NCBI GenBank assembly: GCA_026981825.1
Contig: JALSID010000440.1
Span: 1-37,444 of the forward strand
DNA length: 37,444 nucleotides
Origin: Planctomycetota bacterium
GTDB taxonomy: Bacteria > Planctomycetota > Planctomycetia > JALXBF01
Reading direction: 5' to 3'
Shown here: positions 25,665 through 34,945 of the stretch, one piece after another
Numbering within the stretch: the stretch's first letter is position 1
Layout: every line of letters begins with the position of its first letter
Program-made: the position numbers and the translations under genes
The notes under the pieces: generated by a model
The model's database searches: none
Told to the model about the DNA's origin: nothing
Seen by the model: only the letters and a program-made list of their open reading frames with translations

Positions 25665-26814
25665 ATGCCAGTTCAGCCGGATTTGCGACGAAAAGTCGAG
25701 GACATTGTGGGGCGGATCCTGAAGCTCAGGGACAGTCTTTGACATCTCTTCCAAAGAAGAAGAGAAGGCCCAGCTCGAAGCGAAGATGGCCGAGGCCGGC
25801 TTCTGGGAGGACCAGGAGAAGGCTCAGGAAATCATCGCTCGGCTCAAGTCGCTTAACGCGCTCCTGAAGCCGATCGGCGAACTCGAACAAGCGGTCGGTG
25901 ACCTCGAAGCCATGCTCGAACTCGCCGAAGAAGACTCCAGCGGCACCATGGAGCGCGAACTGGCCCACGAGCTGCAGCGGGTGGAACGCCAACTGCAGGC
26001 GTTCGAGCTGCGCACCCTGATGACCGGGCCGTACGACGACCGCAGCGCGTTCCTGTCGATCCAGGCAGGCGCCGGCGGTACCGAAGCCTGTGACTGGGTC
26101 CGCATGCTGCTTCGTATGTATACGCGCTGGGCCGAACGCCACGGTTATGAGACGGAGATCGTCGACGAAGTTCCGGGCGAAGAAGCCGGTTTCCGCAGTG
26201 TGACCCTGGCCGTTCGTGGAGACTACGCCTATGGGTATCTCCACGGCGAAACCGGGGTGCACCGTCTGGTGCGGATCAGCCCATTTGACGCCGCAGCCCG
26301 GCGACACACGTCGTTTGCGTCCGTCGACGTGATTCCCGAACTCGAGGAGACTCCCGAAATCGAGATCCGCGACGAAGACCTTATCATCGAGACCATGCGA
26401 TCCAGCGGTGCCGGCGGCCAACACGTGAACAAGACAAGCTCAGCCGTGCGGATCACCCACATCCCGACCGGCATCGTGGTCAAGTGCCAGAACGAGCGGT
26501 CGCAGCACCGCAACCGAGCCATGGCGATGAAGATTCTCCGCGCGAAGCTGATGAAGCTCGAGGAGGCCAAGCGGAAGGAGGAACTGGGCAAGCTCTACGA
26601 CGAAAAAGGCGATATCGCTTTCGGTTACCAGATCCGCAGCTACGTGCTCCAACCCTATCAGCTTGTAAAAGACAACCGCACGGGGGTCGAGACCCCGAAG
26701 GTACAGGACGTCCTCGACGGCGACATCGATCTGTTCCTGGAGGAGTTCCTCCGGCAGAAGAGCATCCGCGATCACAAGGGCGTCACGGCGGCGACGAAGG
26801 GCGCGCGCGGGTAG
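25665..26814 (+). CDS. prfB: Peptide chain release factor 2, expressed by programmed +1 frameshift
   Basis: RF2 recognises UGA and UAA stops and triggers peptide release. The first frame runs from ATG 25665 (GGGAG upstream) for 25 codons to TGA at 25740-25742; skipping T25740 continues in the +1 frame from GAC 25741 to the TAG at 26812-26814, giving 382 residues. Seen: the coiled N-terminal domain (DISSKEEEKAQLEAKMAEAGFW begins after the shift), the SPF tripeptide that selects UGA (ISPFDAAARRHTSF) and the catalytic GGQ in SSGAGGQHVNKTSSAVR. An annotation that begins at the ATG at 25786 would lose the first 40 residues. RF2 controls its own level: low RF2 slows termination at the early UGA and favours the shift. 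The gene ends convergently with the large membrane protein gene. Confidence 0.96.
25728..25743 (+). promoter_or_regulatory. prfB +1 frameshift signal
   Basis: AGGGAC (25728-25733) acts as the internal Shine-Dalgarno element, three bases before CTT-TGA-C (25737-25743). Spacing and the CTTTGAC core are identical to the E. coli prfB site, with a slightly weaker AGGGAC in place of AGGGGG. Confidence 0.93.
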
Positions 26815-27059
26815 TCGCCCGCGAGCCACGCGAGACCTCACCAACTCAGCGCGCTGCGCACCGATCCGCCGAGATGCTGGCGGTCGAAGGGGGCAAAGAC
26901 AAGGAAGACACCTGCAAGATAGCGCCGCTTCCCTGCCGCTCTGACCGACCCGAAGGCGAAGCTGGCCTCCGTCCAATCCCTTTGCGAAGCCAGAACCCCC
27001 CCGGATGCCGGTACCTGCCGTGGTGGACAACGAAAAGCGTTTCACCGAGAGGCCGCAAG

Positions 27060-29705
27060 CTACGGAGGCGACTGGATCGCCTCCCGGACGAGCTGGCTCA
27101 ACGCTCGAGCAACCTGGCGGGGGCCTTCGCCGTCGTTTCTTGCCGCCTCGTAGAGTTCGACCGCCTGCGAAGCCCGTTGCAGGTCGCGGAGCAGCACGGA
27201 ACACCAGAGTTCTCCCAGGACACATTCGCGATCAGGGGGGCCTGGTTCGACCCCTTCGTGGAACCGCTCCGCCGCCGCTGCATAGTCCCCCTCGACGAAC
27301 CATGTTGTCGCCAGGCGGGCCGCGAGCGTCGCTGTTGGGACCTTCCCCACCTGAGCAGCCCAAATCTGCCGGGCCAGCCGAACATCGGTCCGCACCAGTG
27401 CTAAACTGGCGAACCGGTCGGCCAGCTCCCAGGGCAACTGTTGCCACCCCCCATCGTCTCCGTCCGAAGCGAACGAGCGTATTACCTCGAGCGCCCTTTC
27501 GTAGTCCCCCATTTTCGCCAGACTATCCACGGTCGCACGTAGTTGCTCCAGGCTGCGCGGGGGTCCGGTCGGTTTCCTGCCCGTCGTTTCCACCTCGCGC
27601 ACGAGCTGCTCTGCCTGCTGCCGTAGGCCCGGCAACAAGGCCGCTTGCTGCGCAGACCGGGGTCCTGTCGCTAGCACCTGGCGGGCCAGTCGCACGGCGG
27701 ACGCGCGGTCGCCAAGCAAACGCGTCGCCTGGAACAAGTAGACCGCGGTCACGAAATCGTCGGGCCGCATAGCCCGTGCCTGGTTCAGCTCCCGTCGTGC
27801 TACGACCAACCAGCGCAATCGCACGGGATCAAGGGAGCCACTCGACCCCGCAGCTCCAGCCTCGGCAACTCCCAGGTGGAGTGCCGCCATGCCCAGCACC
27901 CTGAGCGCTCGGAACCGGTCCAATCCGTGCTCCTGTGCTCGCTCCGCATGGGCCCGTGCCAGGAGCAAAAGTCCCAGGGCTGTGGCTAACGGCGGTGCGG
28001 GCCGTTCCAGCGTAGCCCGGCCAATTTCCACGCAGCGTTCCGCCCGGAACAGTTCCCCGGGCTGCCAAGGGGGCATCGGCACAAGCTCATCGAGATGGAA
28101 GTAGCGCGCTCCGAACCGTGCCGACTCCAAGCCCCGTTGCTCCGCCAGCCGGGCAGGCAGGTACACGCCCGCCACATCACCGAAGAAGACACACCTCCAG
28201 TCCGGAGCAGCCAGCAATGTGCCTTCGGCTGCCCCGTGCCCTTCATGGTCCAGGAGCACGGCGATTGGCGTGGGCAAGGCAGCCAGCGCCGTGCGCCAGC
28301 GGGGGTCGCCGATGAGCATCCAGTCGGCAAGCCGGTAGTACTGTTCCAATGCCTCGCGCGGAACCACCTCCAGGCGAGGGTCGCACCAAACCCGCTTGTC
28401 GTCGGGCATGTAGAACTCCACAAGAGCTGCCTGTCCCTCGTGGTAGGCGACGATGTGATTCACAGCGGGCAGTTCTGCGGCAAACCTTGCCGCATCATGT
28501 GCATGCCAGAACGGGTGCTCGCCCAGCCCCACCAGTCGTCCCTCACCTGCAAGCCTGTACCAGGCCCCCGATAGCACGAAGACGACACCGAACAGGATGG
28601 CCCCCAGTCCCAGGACACGGCTGACCAGGAACCGGCTCGGTGCCCATGCCCGTAGCGGTCTGTCCTCCACGAAAAGCCGCACGTTCTGGATGAGCACACA
28701 CCCGGCCATGGCCGCGAACAAACCGCTGTTCCGGGTCGCGCGCCAACCGAGCCAGGCAAAACCCACCCACAGTAGCAGGATCGCAAGCGAAAAGCGAACT
28801 CTTGCCCAGGCGAGGAGGAAGGAAAGACTCACCAGCACGAGCAGGATCAGGTGGAGCACAAGGTACGGGTTCCGAATCCCGTTCCGCGCGATGAACGCCG
28901 GGATACTCGTCAGTTCGGCGATATGCGCACCGTAGAAATCGTGCTCAGCCCCGAGCCGACGGAACAGCACCAGGGGGAAAGTTAGCCCCTCGAAGCCATA
29001 CGGATTGATGAGCCCCGCGAAGACCAGTGCCAGCAGTCCGGTCCAAAACCGCAACGGGGGCCAGGGGCCGCGCGACAGGACGGCCCGCAGAAACAACTCG
29101 GCTGTATATGCGCCAACCACGACGTACCCCAGCACGAACAGCCCCTGAAAGTTACACCACAGTGCCTGCAGCGGAACCAGCGCCCAGATCATCCCGGGCC
29201 GCCGCGGAAATTCTCGGCCAACGGCCATGTACACGGCGAGCAAAACGAGTGACCAGATCTCCGGCCGCACGTAGAAGCGACCGCTCATGAGCACCAGGGG
29301 GGCAGTCCAGCAGAGCAGCGTCCAACCGAACCGGCCGGGGATCCTCTGAGTCGCCGTAAAAATTCCAACAGCAACGGTCGCCGCCGTCGCCGCGGCAAGC
29401 GTCAGCAGAGGAGATCCGCCGAACTCGTACAGCCGAGCCATGGCCACCTCAAACAGCCAGTGCAGGTTGATCCATGGCTCACCCTCCGCAGCAAAACTGT
29501 ACCGATCGACCCGTGGCACCCGACCGGTCTGGAGAATGTCTTGCCCGGAGCGAAGGTGCCACCAGATGTCCATGTCGCGATTGAGGAAGCAGCCCAGCGA
29601 GAAAGCGAGCGCGAGGAACCCGAGCCATAACAGCCCGTCCAGCACGGACCTCATCCCCCCTTTCTTGTTCTCGCCAGGCCGCGTCTTCTTCCGCCGTTTT
29701 GCCAT
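27060..29705 (-). CDS. Large multi-pass membrane protein, GT-C-like, with helical C-terminal region
   Basis: An 881-residue protein. After a Lys/Arg-rich start (MAKRRKKTRPGENKKGG) come about ten hydrophobic segments in residues 20-390. The first loop reads NRDMDIWWHLRSGQDILQTG, then VPRVDRYSFAAEGEPWINLHWLFEV, a pattern typical of polyprenyl-phosphate-sugar-dependent GT-C glycosyltransferases or related planctomycete membrane proteins. Residues about 400-560 are a soluble domain (HIVAYHEGQAALVEFYMPDDKRVWCDPR) and about 590-881 are alpha-helical with loose TPR-like repeats (RRELNQARAMRPDDFVTAVYLFQATRLLGDRASAVRLA in parts). No activity can be assigned. It lies 111 bp downstream of the GT2 gene. 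The ATG at 29705 lacks a ribosome site; the internal ATG at 29654 follows AAAGGGGGG directly. Confidence 0.82.
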   Translation of the reverse strand: MAKRRKKTRPGENKKGGMRSVLDGLLWLGFLALAFSLGCFLNRDMDIWWHLRSGQDILQTGRVPRVDRYSFAAEGEPWINLHWLFEVAMARLYEFGGSPLLTLAAATAATVAVGIFTATQRIPGRFGWTLLCWTAPLVLMSGRFYVRPEIWSLVLLAVYMAVGREFPRRPGMIWALVPLQALWCNFQGLFVLGYVVVGAYTAELFLRAVLSRGPWPPLRFWTGLLALVFAGLINPYGFEGLTFPLVLFRRLGAEHDFYGAHIAELTSIPAFIARNGIRNPYLVLHLILLVLVSLSFLLAWARVRFSLAILLLWVGFAWLGWRATRNSGLFAAMAGCVLIQNVRLFVEDRPLRAWAPSRFLVSRVLGLGAILFGVVFVLSGAWYRLAGEGRLVGLGEHPFWHAHDAARFAAELPAVNHIVAYHEGQAALVEFYMPDDKRVWCDPRLEVVPREALEQYYRLADWMLIGDPRWRTALAALPTPIAVLLDHEGHGAAEGTLLAAPDWRCVFFGDVAGVYLPARLAEQRGLESARFGARYFHLDELVPMPPWQPGELFRAERCVEIGRATLERPAPPLATALGLLLLARAHAERAQEHGLDRFRALRVLGMAALHLGVAEAGAAGSSGSLDPVRLRWLVVARRELNQARAMRPDDFVTAVYLFQATRLLGDRASAVRLARQVLATGPRSAQQAALLPGLRQQAEQLVREVETTGRKPTGPPRSLEQLRATVDSLAKMGDYERALEVIRSFASDGDDGGWQQLPWELADRFASLALVRTDVRLARQIWAAQVGKVPTATLAARLATTWFVEGDYAAAAERFHEGVEPGPPDRECVLGELWCSVLLRDLQRASQAVELYEAARNDGEGPRQVARALSQLVREAIQSPP

Positions 29706-29816
29706 GGGGAGTTTCGCTCTCGTCCACGCTCGGCACAGGCCGGGGCACCCCAGCCCGAACGGGAAAAGACCGCACCGGTCCTGTCAAAGATAGGTATCGG
29801 CCGAGGGAATGTCCGG

Positions 29817-30584
29817 CTAGCACTTCCGAACCGCGGTTCCGCCGGTGCTGACCGTGCGATCACGGCCACCACAAAGCCCCCACCAGTGACGCCACCGCAC
29901 GCGGATCATCCACCAGACAGCCTTCAACCCATCCCACGGACGGATCTTCTTACCCTCCTCGATCGACCTCGGGTAGTACCGAATGGGAACCTCCGCAATC
30001 CGGCACCGGTGGGCCAAGAGCTCGCAGGTGAGTTCCGTGCAGAACTCGAAGCCACGGGAACTGAGTTGGAGGCGGTCAAGGACCACTTTGCGTACGCACT
30101 TGTAGCAGGTCGGCTGGTCGGTGAGGGTGGCCGCGTAGAGCAGGTTGTTCAGGGTGGTAACCAGTCGCCCCCCGTACCAGTAGCTCCGGTACCGGGTGCC
30201 CTGTCTGCCGCGAACGCGCGAGCCGTAGACTGCCTCTGCTCCGGTTCGGTCCAGCTCGCGAAGGATGCTCGCATAATCCGCAGGGTCGTACTCTAAATCG
30301 GCGTCCTGAACCAGGACGACCTCCCCTGTCGCCACCCGGTAACCTGCTCGCACCGCCCCACCTTTGCCCTGATTCTCCTCAAGGTGCAGCACGCGAATCA
30401 AACCCGGAAAGCGTTCGGCGAGTTCCTCGGCAATCTGGCCCGATGCGTCGGTTGAGCCGTCGTTGACCAGGATGATTTCGCGGTCCCATCCCTCAGGGAG
30501 AGAAGCATTCACGCTCCTCAGCACGATCTGCTCCAGGTTCTGTTGCTCGTTATAGAACGGCACCACGATCGAGAGCCGTCGCAC
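29817..30584 (-). CDS. Family 2 glycosyltransferase, dolichol/polyprenyl-phosphate-mannose-synthase-like
   Basis: A 255-residue cytosolic-face GT-A enzyme that would move a sugar from a nucleotide donor to a polyprenyl phosphate. Seen: RRLSIVVPFYNEQQNLEQIV, ILVNDGSTDASGQ, ENQGKGGAVRAGYRVATG, the metal-binding VQDADLEYDP (DxD) and YGSRVRGRQGTRYRSYWYGG, followed by TDQPTCYKCVRK and RGFEFCTEL, then EVPIRYYPRSIEEGKKIRPWDG: the DPM1-like pattern. No C-terminal membrane helices are seen, as in the short DPM1 type. The start is uncertain: no upstream site has a strong ribosome signal; GTG at 30584 begins right at the fold, while the frame stays open to a GTG at 30704. The large membrane protein downstream could use the lipid-linked sugar. 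Confidence 0.9.
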   Translation of the reverse strand: MRRLSIVVPFYNEQQNLEQIVLRSVNASLPEGWDREIILVNDGSTDASGQIAEELAERFPGLIRVLHLEENQGKGGAVRAGYRVATGEVVLVQDADLEYDPADYASILRELDRTGAEAVYGSRVRGRQGTRYRSYWYGGRLVTTLNNLLYAATLTDQPTCYKCVRKVVLDRLQLSSRGFEFCTELTCELLAHRCRIAEVPIRYYPRSIEEGKKIRPWDGLKAVWWMIRVRWRHWWGLCGGRDRTVSTGGTAVRKC

Positions 30585-30988
30585 GGTGCGACGTTCCCGC
30601 GCCGGCGACCTGAGTTGCAGACACCGATCTGATCGAAGCGGATCGTGCACAGGGAATCTCGTTGTAGCCTGGCTCACCTCATATCGCGCCCCCCAGGGAC
30701 GCACCCAACGGCGGGCGCGCGATCTGCTCCTGTTAGCCCACGTAGGCTCAACTCCTCTGTGATTCTTCGCAACGAACCGAGCGATGGATTGCCCGATCCC
30801 GGGACCGGACGACCTCCGTTGCCGACCTGAACCGCTTCGGCCCGGGAACCGGCCGAACCCTCCCCGCTTCGAGAATCTGCCACCCGGTCAAGAGACTCCT
30901 TGAAAAGAAGAACGCTCCGCTTATCCGACAGCGGACGGTAATATGCCTCCGGACCGCTTTCCGACCGACCACTTCGTGGGCCGTTCGA
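30585..30988. other. Gap between the 5-oxoprolinase-like gene and the glycosyltransferase
   Basis: About 400 bp without a supported gene if the glycosyltransferase starts at 30584, or 284 bp if it starts at 30704. TTGACC occurs on the minus strand near 30890 but lacks a partner -10. No clear terminator for the upstream gene is seen. Confidence 0.35.
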
Positions 30989-33900
30989 CTATTGCACGGT
31001 TCCCCATCCACCGCCGCCCGGCGTCTCGATCCGAACGACGTCGCCGGGTCGAACGGTGAGGAAGATCTGGGGGGCCAACTCTTCCCACTCGCCGCTTTCC
31101 GCCCGCCTCACCAGATTCCGGCCCGGTTGGCCCCCTTGGCCACCGGCCATACCGTACGGACGAGTCGTCCGCCGGGAGGTAAGCAGAGAGACCTCCATGG
31201 GCACGAGAAACTCCACCTCGCGCACAATCCCATCGCCGCCGCGGTGCCTTCCGTTGCCTCCGGAGCCGCGTCTCACGGAGAACTGTCGTAACCGAACCGG
31301 GTAGCGGAATTCGAGCACTTCCACGTCCGTAATCCGGGTGTTTGTCATGTGCGTGTGCACGGCGTCCGCTCCGTCGAAATCTGGCCCAGCCCCTGCTCCC
31401 CCGCCGATTGTCTCGTAGTAGGACAATCGCTCGGTAGCTCCGGCCGGCGTACCGAAGATGAAGTTGTTCATCGTCCCCTGGCTCGCCGCCACAACTCCAA
31501 GAGCTCCGAATACGACGTCCACAACCCGCTGCGAGGTCTCAACGTTACCGCCCACGACGGCGGGCAAATCCTCGATTTTCACCTCGCCCTCTGTGGGGTT
31601 CAGGATCGTTCCGGGCGGGATCCGGATTTCGACAGGCTCCAACACGCCCGAGTTCAGCGGGATCGGATCAGCGATCAAGCAGCGCAGACAGTACAGCACC
31701 GCGCTGGTGACGATTGCGCGGTTTGCGTTTAGATTGCCCGGGTGGGTGGGCCCGGTTCCCTGAAAATCGATCACCAGGCGGCGTCGCCCCGAGCGGTCGC
31801 GCGATACCGTGATCTCCACACAGATCGGGGTGCCGTCGTCCATGGCGTCTTTGAACGAGTACTTCCCCTCGGGGAATCGCTCCAGAGCACGACGCATGGC
31901 TGCCGCCGCCGCTCGCTGGACGTGCCGCATGTAGGCGTGCACCCCTTCCAGGCCATAACGCTGCACGAGCTCGCCGACGAGATTCGCGATCACCTGGTTC
32001 GCCGCCACCTGAGCATGAATGTCCGCGATGTTTTCGTCCGGCCGGCGACTTGGGTACGGTCCGGAGCCAAGCAATTCGCGCAACTTCTCCTCTTGTACCC
32101 TTCCCTTGCGTACAAGCGGGAACCACCGAATCACTACCCCCTCTTCAACAAGTTTCTTTGAGAAAGGAGGCATTGATCCCGGCGTGATTCCGCCCACTTC
32201 GGCATGGTGAGCACGACTTGCGGCGAAGAAAGCGAGCTTCTCCTCGCCTCCGGGTCCCGGCAGGAAGACGGGGGTGATTACCGTGATGTCCGGCAAATGG
32301 CTGCCCCCTCGAAATGGATCGTTCGTTACATACACGTCACCCGGCTCGATTTCAGCCACATCCTCCAGCAAGCACTTCACGCACTCGCTCATCGCCCCCA
32401 GATGAACGGGGATATGCGGAGCGTTTGCCACCAGATCGCCGGTCGGGGTGAACAGGGCACAGGAGAAATCCAGGCGTTCCTTCACGTTGGTCGATAGCGC
32501 GATCTTCTGGAGCGTAGCGCCTGCTTGCTCGGCGATGGACATGAAGTGGTTCTGGAACAGTTCGAGCCTGACCGGGTCGGGCCGGTCCAGTTCCGCATCG
32601 GCAATTCGGTGTGCGTCCGCTTCGTGGCGGATGTCGCTGAGCAGCAGGTCACCCGTGTTCAACACGCGCCCCCGCCAACCCGGCTCCACCACCACGGTGG
32701 AAGCCGGTTCGATCACGATTGCCGGCCCATCCAGGACTGCTCCTGGCTTCAGACACTCGCGGCGATAGACGGGCGTATCGTGCCAGGCCCCGTCGAAGTA
32801 GGAGCGGATCGTGCGGGACGGTACCGGCACGTGTTCCTGTTCCGGTTGCTCCGGCAAAGGCGGCTTGGGAAGAACGGCCGTGCGCTCCACTCGGGCAGCG
32901 TAGATCTCCACCGGCCTGTTCTCGTAGTTGAACCCGTACAGCCGCCGGTGCAACTCGAAGAATTCGCGCTCATAGTTGCCGTCCGGGGGTTCGACCACCG
33001 GGATCGTGCTTTCCTGCAGCCGGTACCGCAGTTCGAGGATGCGGCGGGGCGGCTGGAACCAGGCCGGATCTGCCCCCTCGCGCAATAGTTGGTCTGTCGC
33101 TTCCTCCTCCAGACGGCGAAAGAGAGGCTCCAGCCCCACGGGTACGCGAGCGTCACCGGCTGCCACATCGTCGTACGGTCGGAGCACGGTCGCTTCCGCA
33201 AACTTTGTGATGTCCGCAGTCCCGATGCCCAGCGCACTGAGGACACCCGCGAACGGACTGCACAGCACCTGGCGTATGCCCAGGCTGCGTGCGATCGCGC
33301 ACGCATGCTGTGCCCCTGCCCCCCCAAAGCTCACCAACACATACTCGCGCACGTCGTATCCCTTCGCGATCGACACCCGCTTGATCGCGGCGGCCATGTT
33401 CTGGTTCGCGATCCGAACGAACCCCTCGGCGATCTGCTCCCTCGTGTACCTCACCCCCGTGCTTTGCTCGATCTGGGTACGGATTTCGTCCAGGCGGCGA
33501 ACCACCGCTTCGCCATCGAGCGGAAACGGGAAGAACTCGGGAACAAGGCGGCCGAGGTGGTAGTTGACGTCCGTGATGCACAGCGGTCCCCCTTTGCCGT
33601 AACAGGCGGGTCCGGGATCTGCCCCCGCGGAGCGCGGTCCGACCATGGGCCGAACGCCGTCGAACCAGCAGATGGAACCGCCGCCGGCAGCCACCGTCTC
33701 GATCGCCAGCATGGGAGCCACGATCCGCACGCCAGAGCGGCGGTCTGGATCGAGCAGTTCCATCTCCTGCCGCCGCTCGAACGCTCCGTCATAGCGGCTG
33801 ACGTCCGTCGACGTACCCCCCATGTCAAAGCCGATTACCTTTTCGAACCCAGCCCGTTTTCCGACGAACGCCGCACCGACCACTCCACCGGCCGGACCGG

Positions 33901-34879
33901 ATAGCACCACGTCACGGCCGCGCACCGTGGCAACGCCGGCCACCGAGCCGGCGCTGGTCATCACCAGAAGGTCCGCCTCCGGAAGCGCCCCCTGGATCCG
34001 CTCCAGGTAATCCCGCACCACCGGGCTCAGGTAGGCGTCGACCACCGACGTGTCCCCCCGAGATACGAACTTGGGCAGGGAGCTGAGCGAACAGGACGTG
34101 CTCACGAATCGAAACCCGAGCTCCCGGACGATTGCTGCTGCTTCCTGCTCATGAACGGGGTTCCGATAGGCGTTAACGAAACAGATCGCCACCGATTCGA
34201 TGCCTTCGGCACGCAACTCCCGACACGCCTCTCTCAGGGCCCCCTGATCGAGCGGCACAAGGACGCGCCCGTCCCGGTCAATGCGCTCGTGGACCTCCAC
34301 AACACGCTCGTACAGGGGCTCCGGTTTGCGCACGTTTAGGGCGAACAGCTCGGGCCGGTTCTGGTAGCCGATCAAAAGGGCATCGCCAAATCCCCGGGTG
34401 GTCACCAGTGCCGTCCTCGCGCCGGTCCGTTCGAGGAGCGCGTTCGTCCCACGAGTCGTACCGAGCTTCACGCTGATCGGTCCGGTGGGCTGGTCAAGGC
34501 GCTTGCCCAGCAACCAGCGCACGCCCAGAACCGGCGCCTCGACCGAAGCAACCAGCTCATAGGGTGTCCCCCGTTGCGGGTTCTCATCGAGAGGCCTATC
34601 GAGCACCAGCGTGCCCGTGCCCTTGTCGAAATCCACCACCCTCCGCACCCCCCCCGTTTCCCCGGTCAGCAAACGAAGTTCGAACCCCACGAAGAACCCG
34701 GGGGGATCCTGGGTCCGAGCCGGGTCCACGATTCGATCGGCCGTAGAACCATCCCCCACGGCTCCACGGAACGCGCCTGAGCTGAGCAGCTTGAACGTCT
34801 TGATCGTCCCGTCCGGCCAGCGACCAATGCAATCGGTAAACGTCCCACCGACGTCGATCCAGAACTCAACGGGAGACAC
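30989..34879 (-). CDS. 5-oxoprolinase/hydantoinase family protein, fused A and B subunits
   Basis: A 1296-residue cytosolic protein with the size and order of eukaryotic-type 5-oxoprolinase (about 1290 residues), which hydrolyses 5-oxo-L-proline to glutamate with ATP. Residues about 1-690 are the hydantoinase A part (WIDVGGTFTDCIGRWPDG at the N-terminus, TLGTTRGTNALLER-type region seen as KLGTTRGTNALLER, IGFDMGGTSTDVSRYDG for nucleotide binding, VAAGGGSICWFDG, SFGGAGAQHACAIA). Residues about 760-1296 are the hydantoinase B part (DPVRLELFQNHFMSIAEQAG, YVTNDPFRGGSHLPDI, GGGAGAGPDFDGADAVHTHM, ending IETPGGGGWG). Most bacteria carry separate HyuA/HyuB or PxpABC; the fused form is less usual. Start is GTG with GGAGGT nine bases upstream. 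It follows glyA by 66 bp and is likely co-transcribed. Substrate could also be a hydantoin or ketone-type compound. Confidence 0.9.
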   Translation of the reverse strand: MSPVEFWIDVGGTFTDCIGRWPDGTIKTFKLLSSGAFRGAVGDGSTADRIVDPARTQDPPGFFVGFELRLLTGETGGVRRVVDFDKGTGTLVLDRPLDENPQRGTPYELVASVEAPVLGVRWLLGKRLDQPTGPISVKLGTTRGTNALLERTGARTALVTTRGFGDALLIGYQNRPELFALNVRKPEPLYERVVEVHERIDRDGRVLVPLDQGALREACRELRAEGIESVAICFVNAYRNPVHEQEAAAIVRELGFRFVSTSCSLSSLPKFVSRGDTSVVDAYLSPVVRDYLERIQGALPEADLLVMTSAGSVAGVATVRGRDVVLSGPAGGVVGAAFVGKRAGFEKVIGFDMGGTSTDVSRYDGAFERRQEMELLDPDRRSGVRIVAPMLAIETVAAGGGSICWFDGVRPMVGPRSAGADPGPACYGKGGPLCITDVNYHLGRLVPEFFPFPLDGEAVVRRLDEIRTQIEQSTGVRYTREQIAEGFVRIANQNMAAAIKRVSIAKGYDVREYVLVSFGGAGAQHACAIARSLGIRQVLCSPFAGVLSALGIGTADITKFAEATVLRPYDDVAAGDARVPVGLEPLFRRLEEEATDQLLREGADPAWFQPPRRILELRYRLQESTIPVVEPPDGNYEREFFELHRRLYGFNYENRPVEIYAARVERTAVLPKPPLPEQPEQEHVPVPSRTIRSYFDGAWHDTPVYRRECLKPGAVLDGPAIVIEPASTVVVEPGWRGRVLNTGDLLLSDIRHEADAHRIADAELDRPDPVRLELFQNHFMSIAEQAGATLQKIALSTNVKERLDFSCALFTPTGDLVANAPHIPVHLGAMSECVKCLLEDVAEIEPGDVYVTNDPFRGGSHLPDITVITPVFLPGPGGEEKLAFFAASRAHHAEVGGITPGSMPPFSKKLVEEGVVIRWFPLVRKGRVQEEKLRELLGSGPYPSRRPDENIADIHAQVAANQVIANLVGELVQRYGLEGVHAYMRHVQRAAAAAMRRALERFPEGKYSFKDAMDDGTPICVEITVSRDRSGRRRLVIDFQGTGPTHPGNLNANRAIVTSAVLYCLRCLIADPIPLNSGVLEPVEIRIPPGTILNPTEGEVKIEDLPAVVGGNVETSQRVVDVVFGALGVVAASQGTMNNFIFGTPAGATERLSYYETIGGGAGAGPDFDGADAVHTHMTNTRITDVEVLEFRYPVRLRQFSVRRGSGGNGRHRGGDGIVREVEFLVPMEVSLLTSRRTTRPYGMAGGQGGQPGRNLVRRAESGEWEELAPQIFLTVRPGDVVRIETPGGGGWGTVQ

Positions 34880-34945
34880 GGAATGCCTACCTCCGAAGGG
34901 CCAATCCGCCCGCCGGTCAACCGGTTGCAGATGCCTGTCCGGACG

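Noticed and set aside
25665..25742. prfB as a pseudogene broken by an early stop
   Set aside because: The stop lies in a canonical frameshift signal and the +1 frame continues as a complete RF2.
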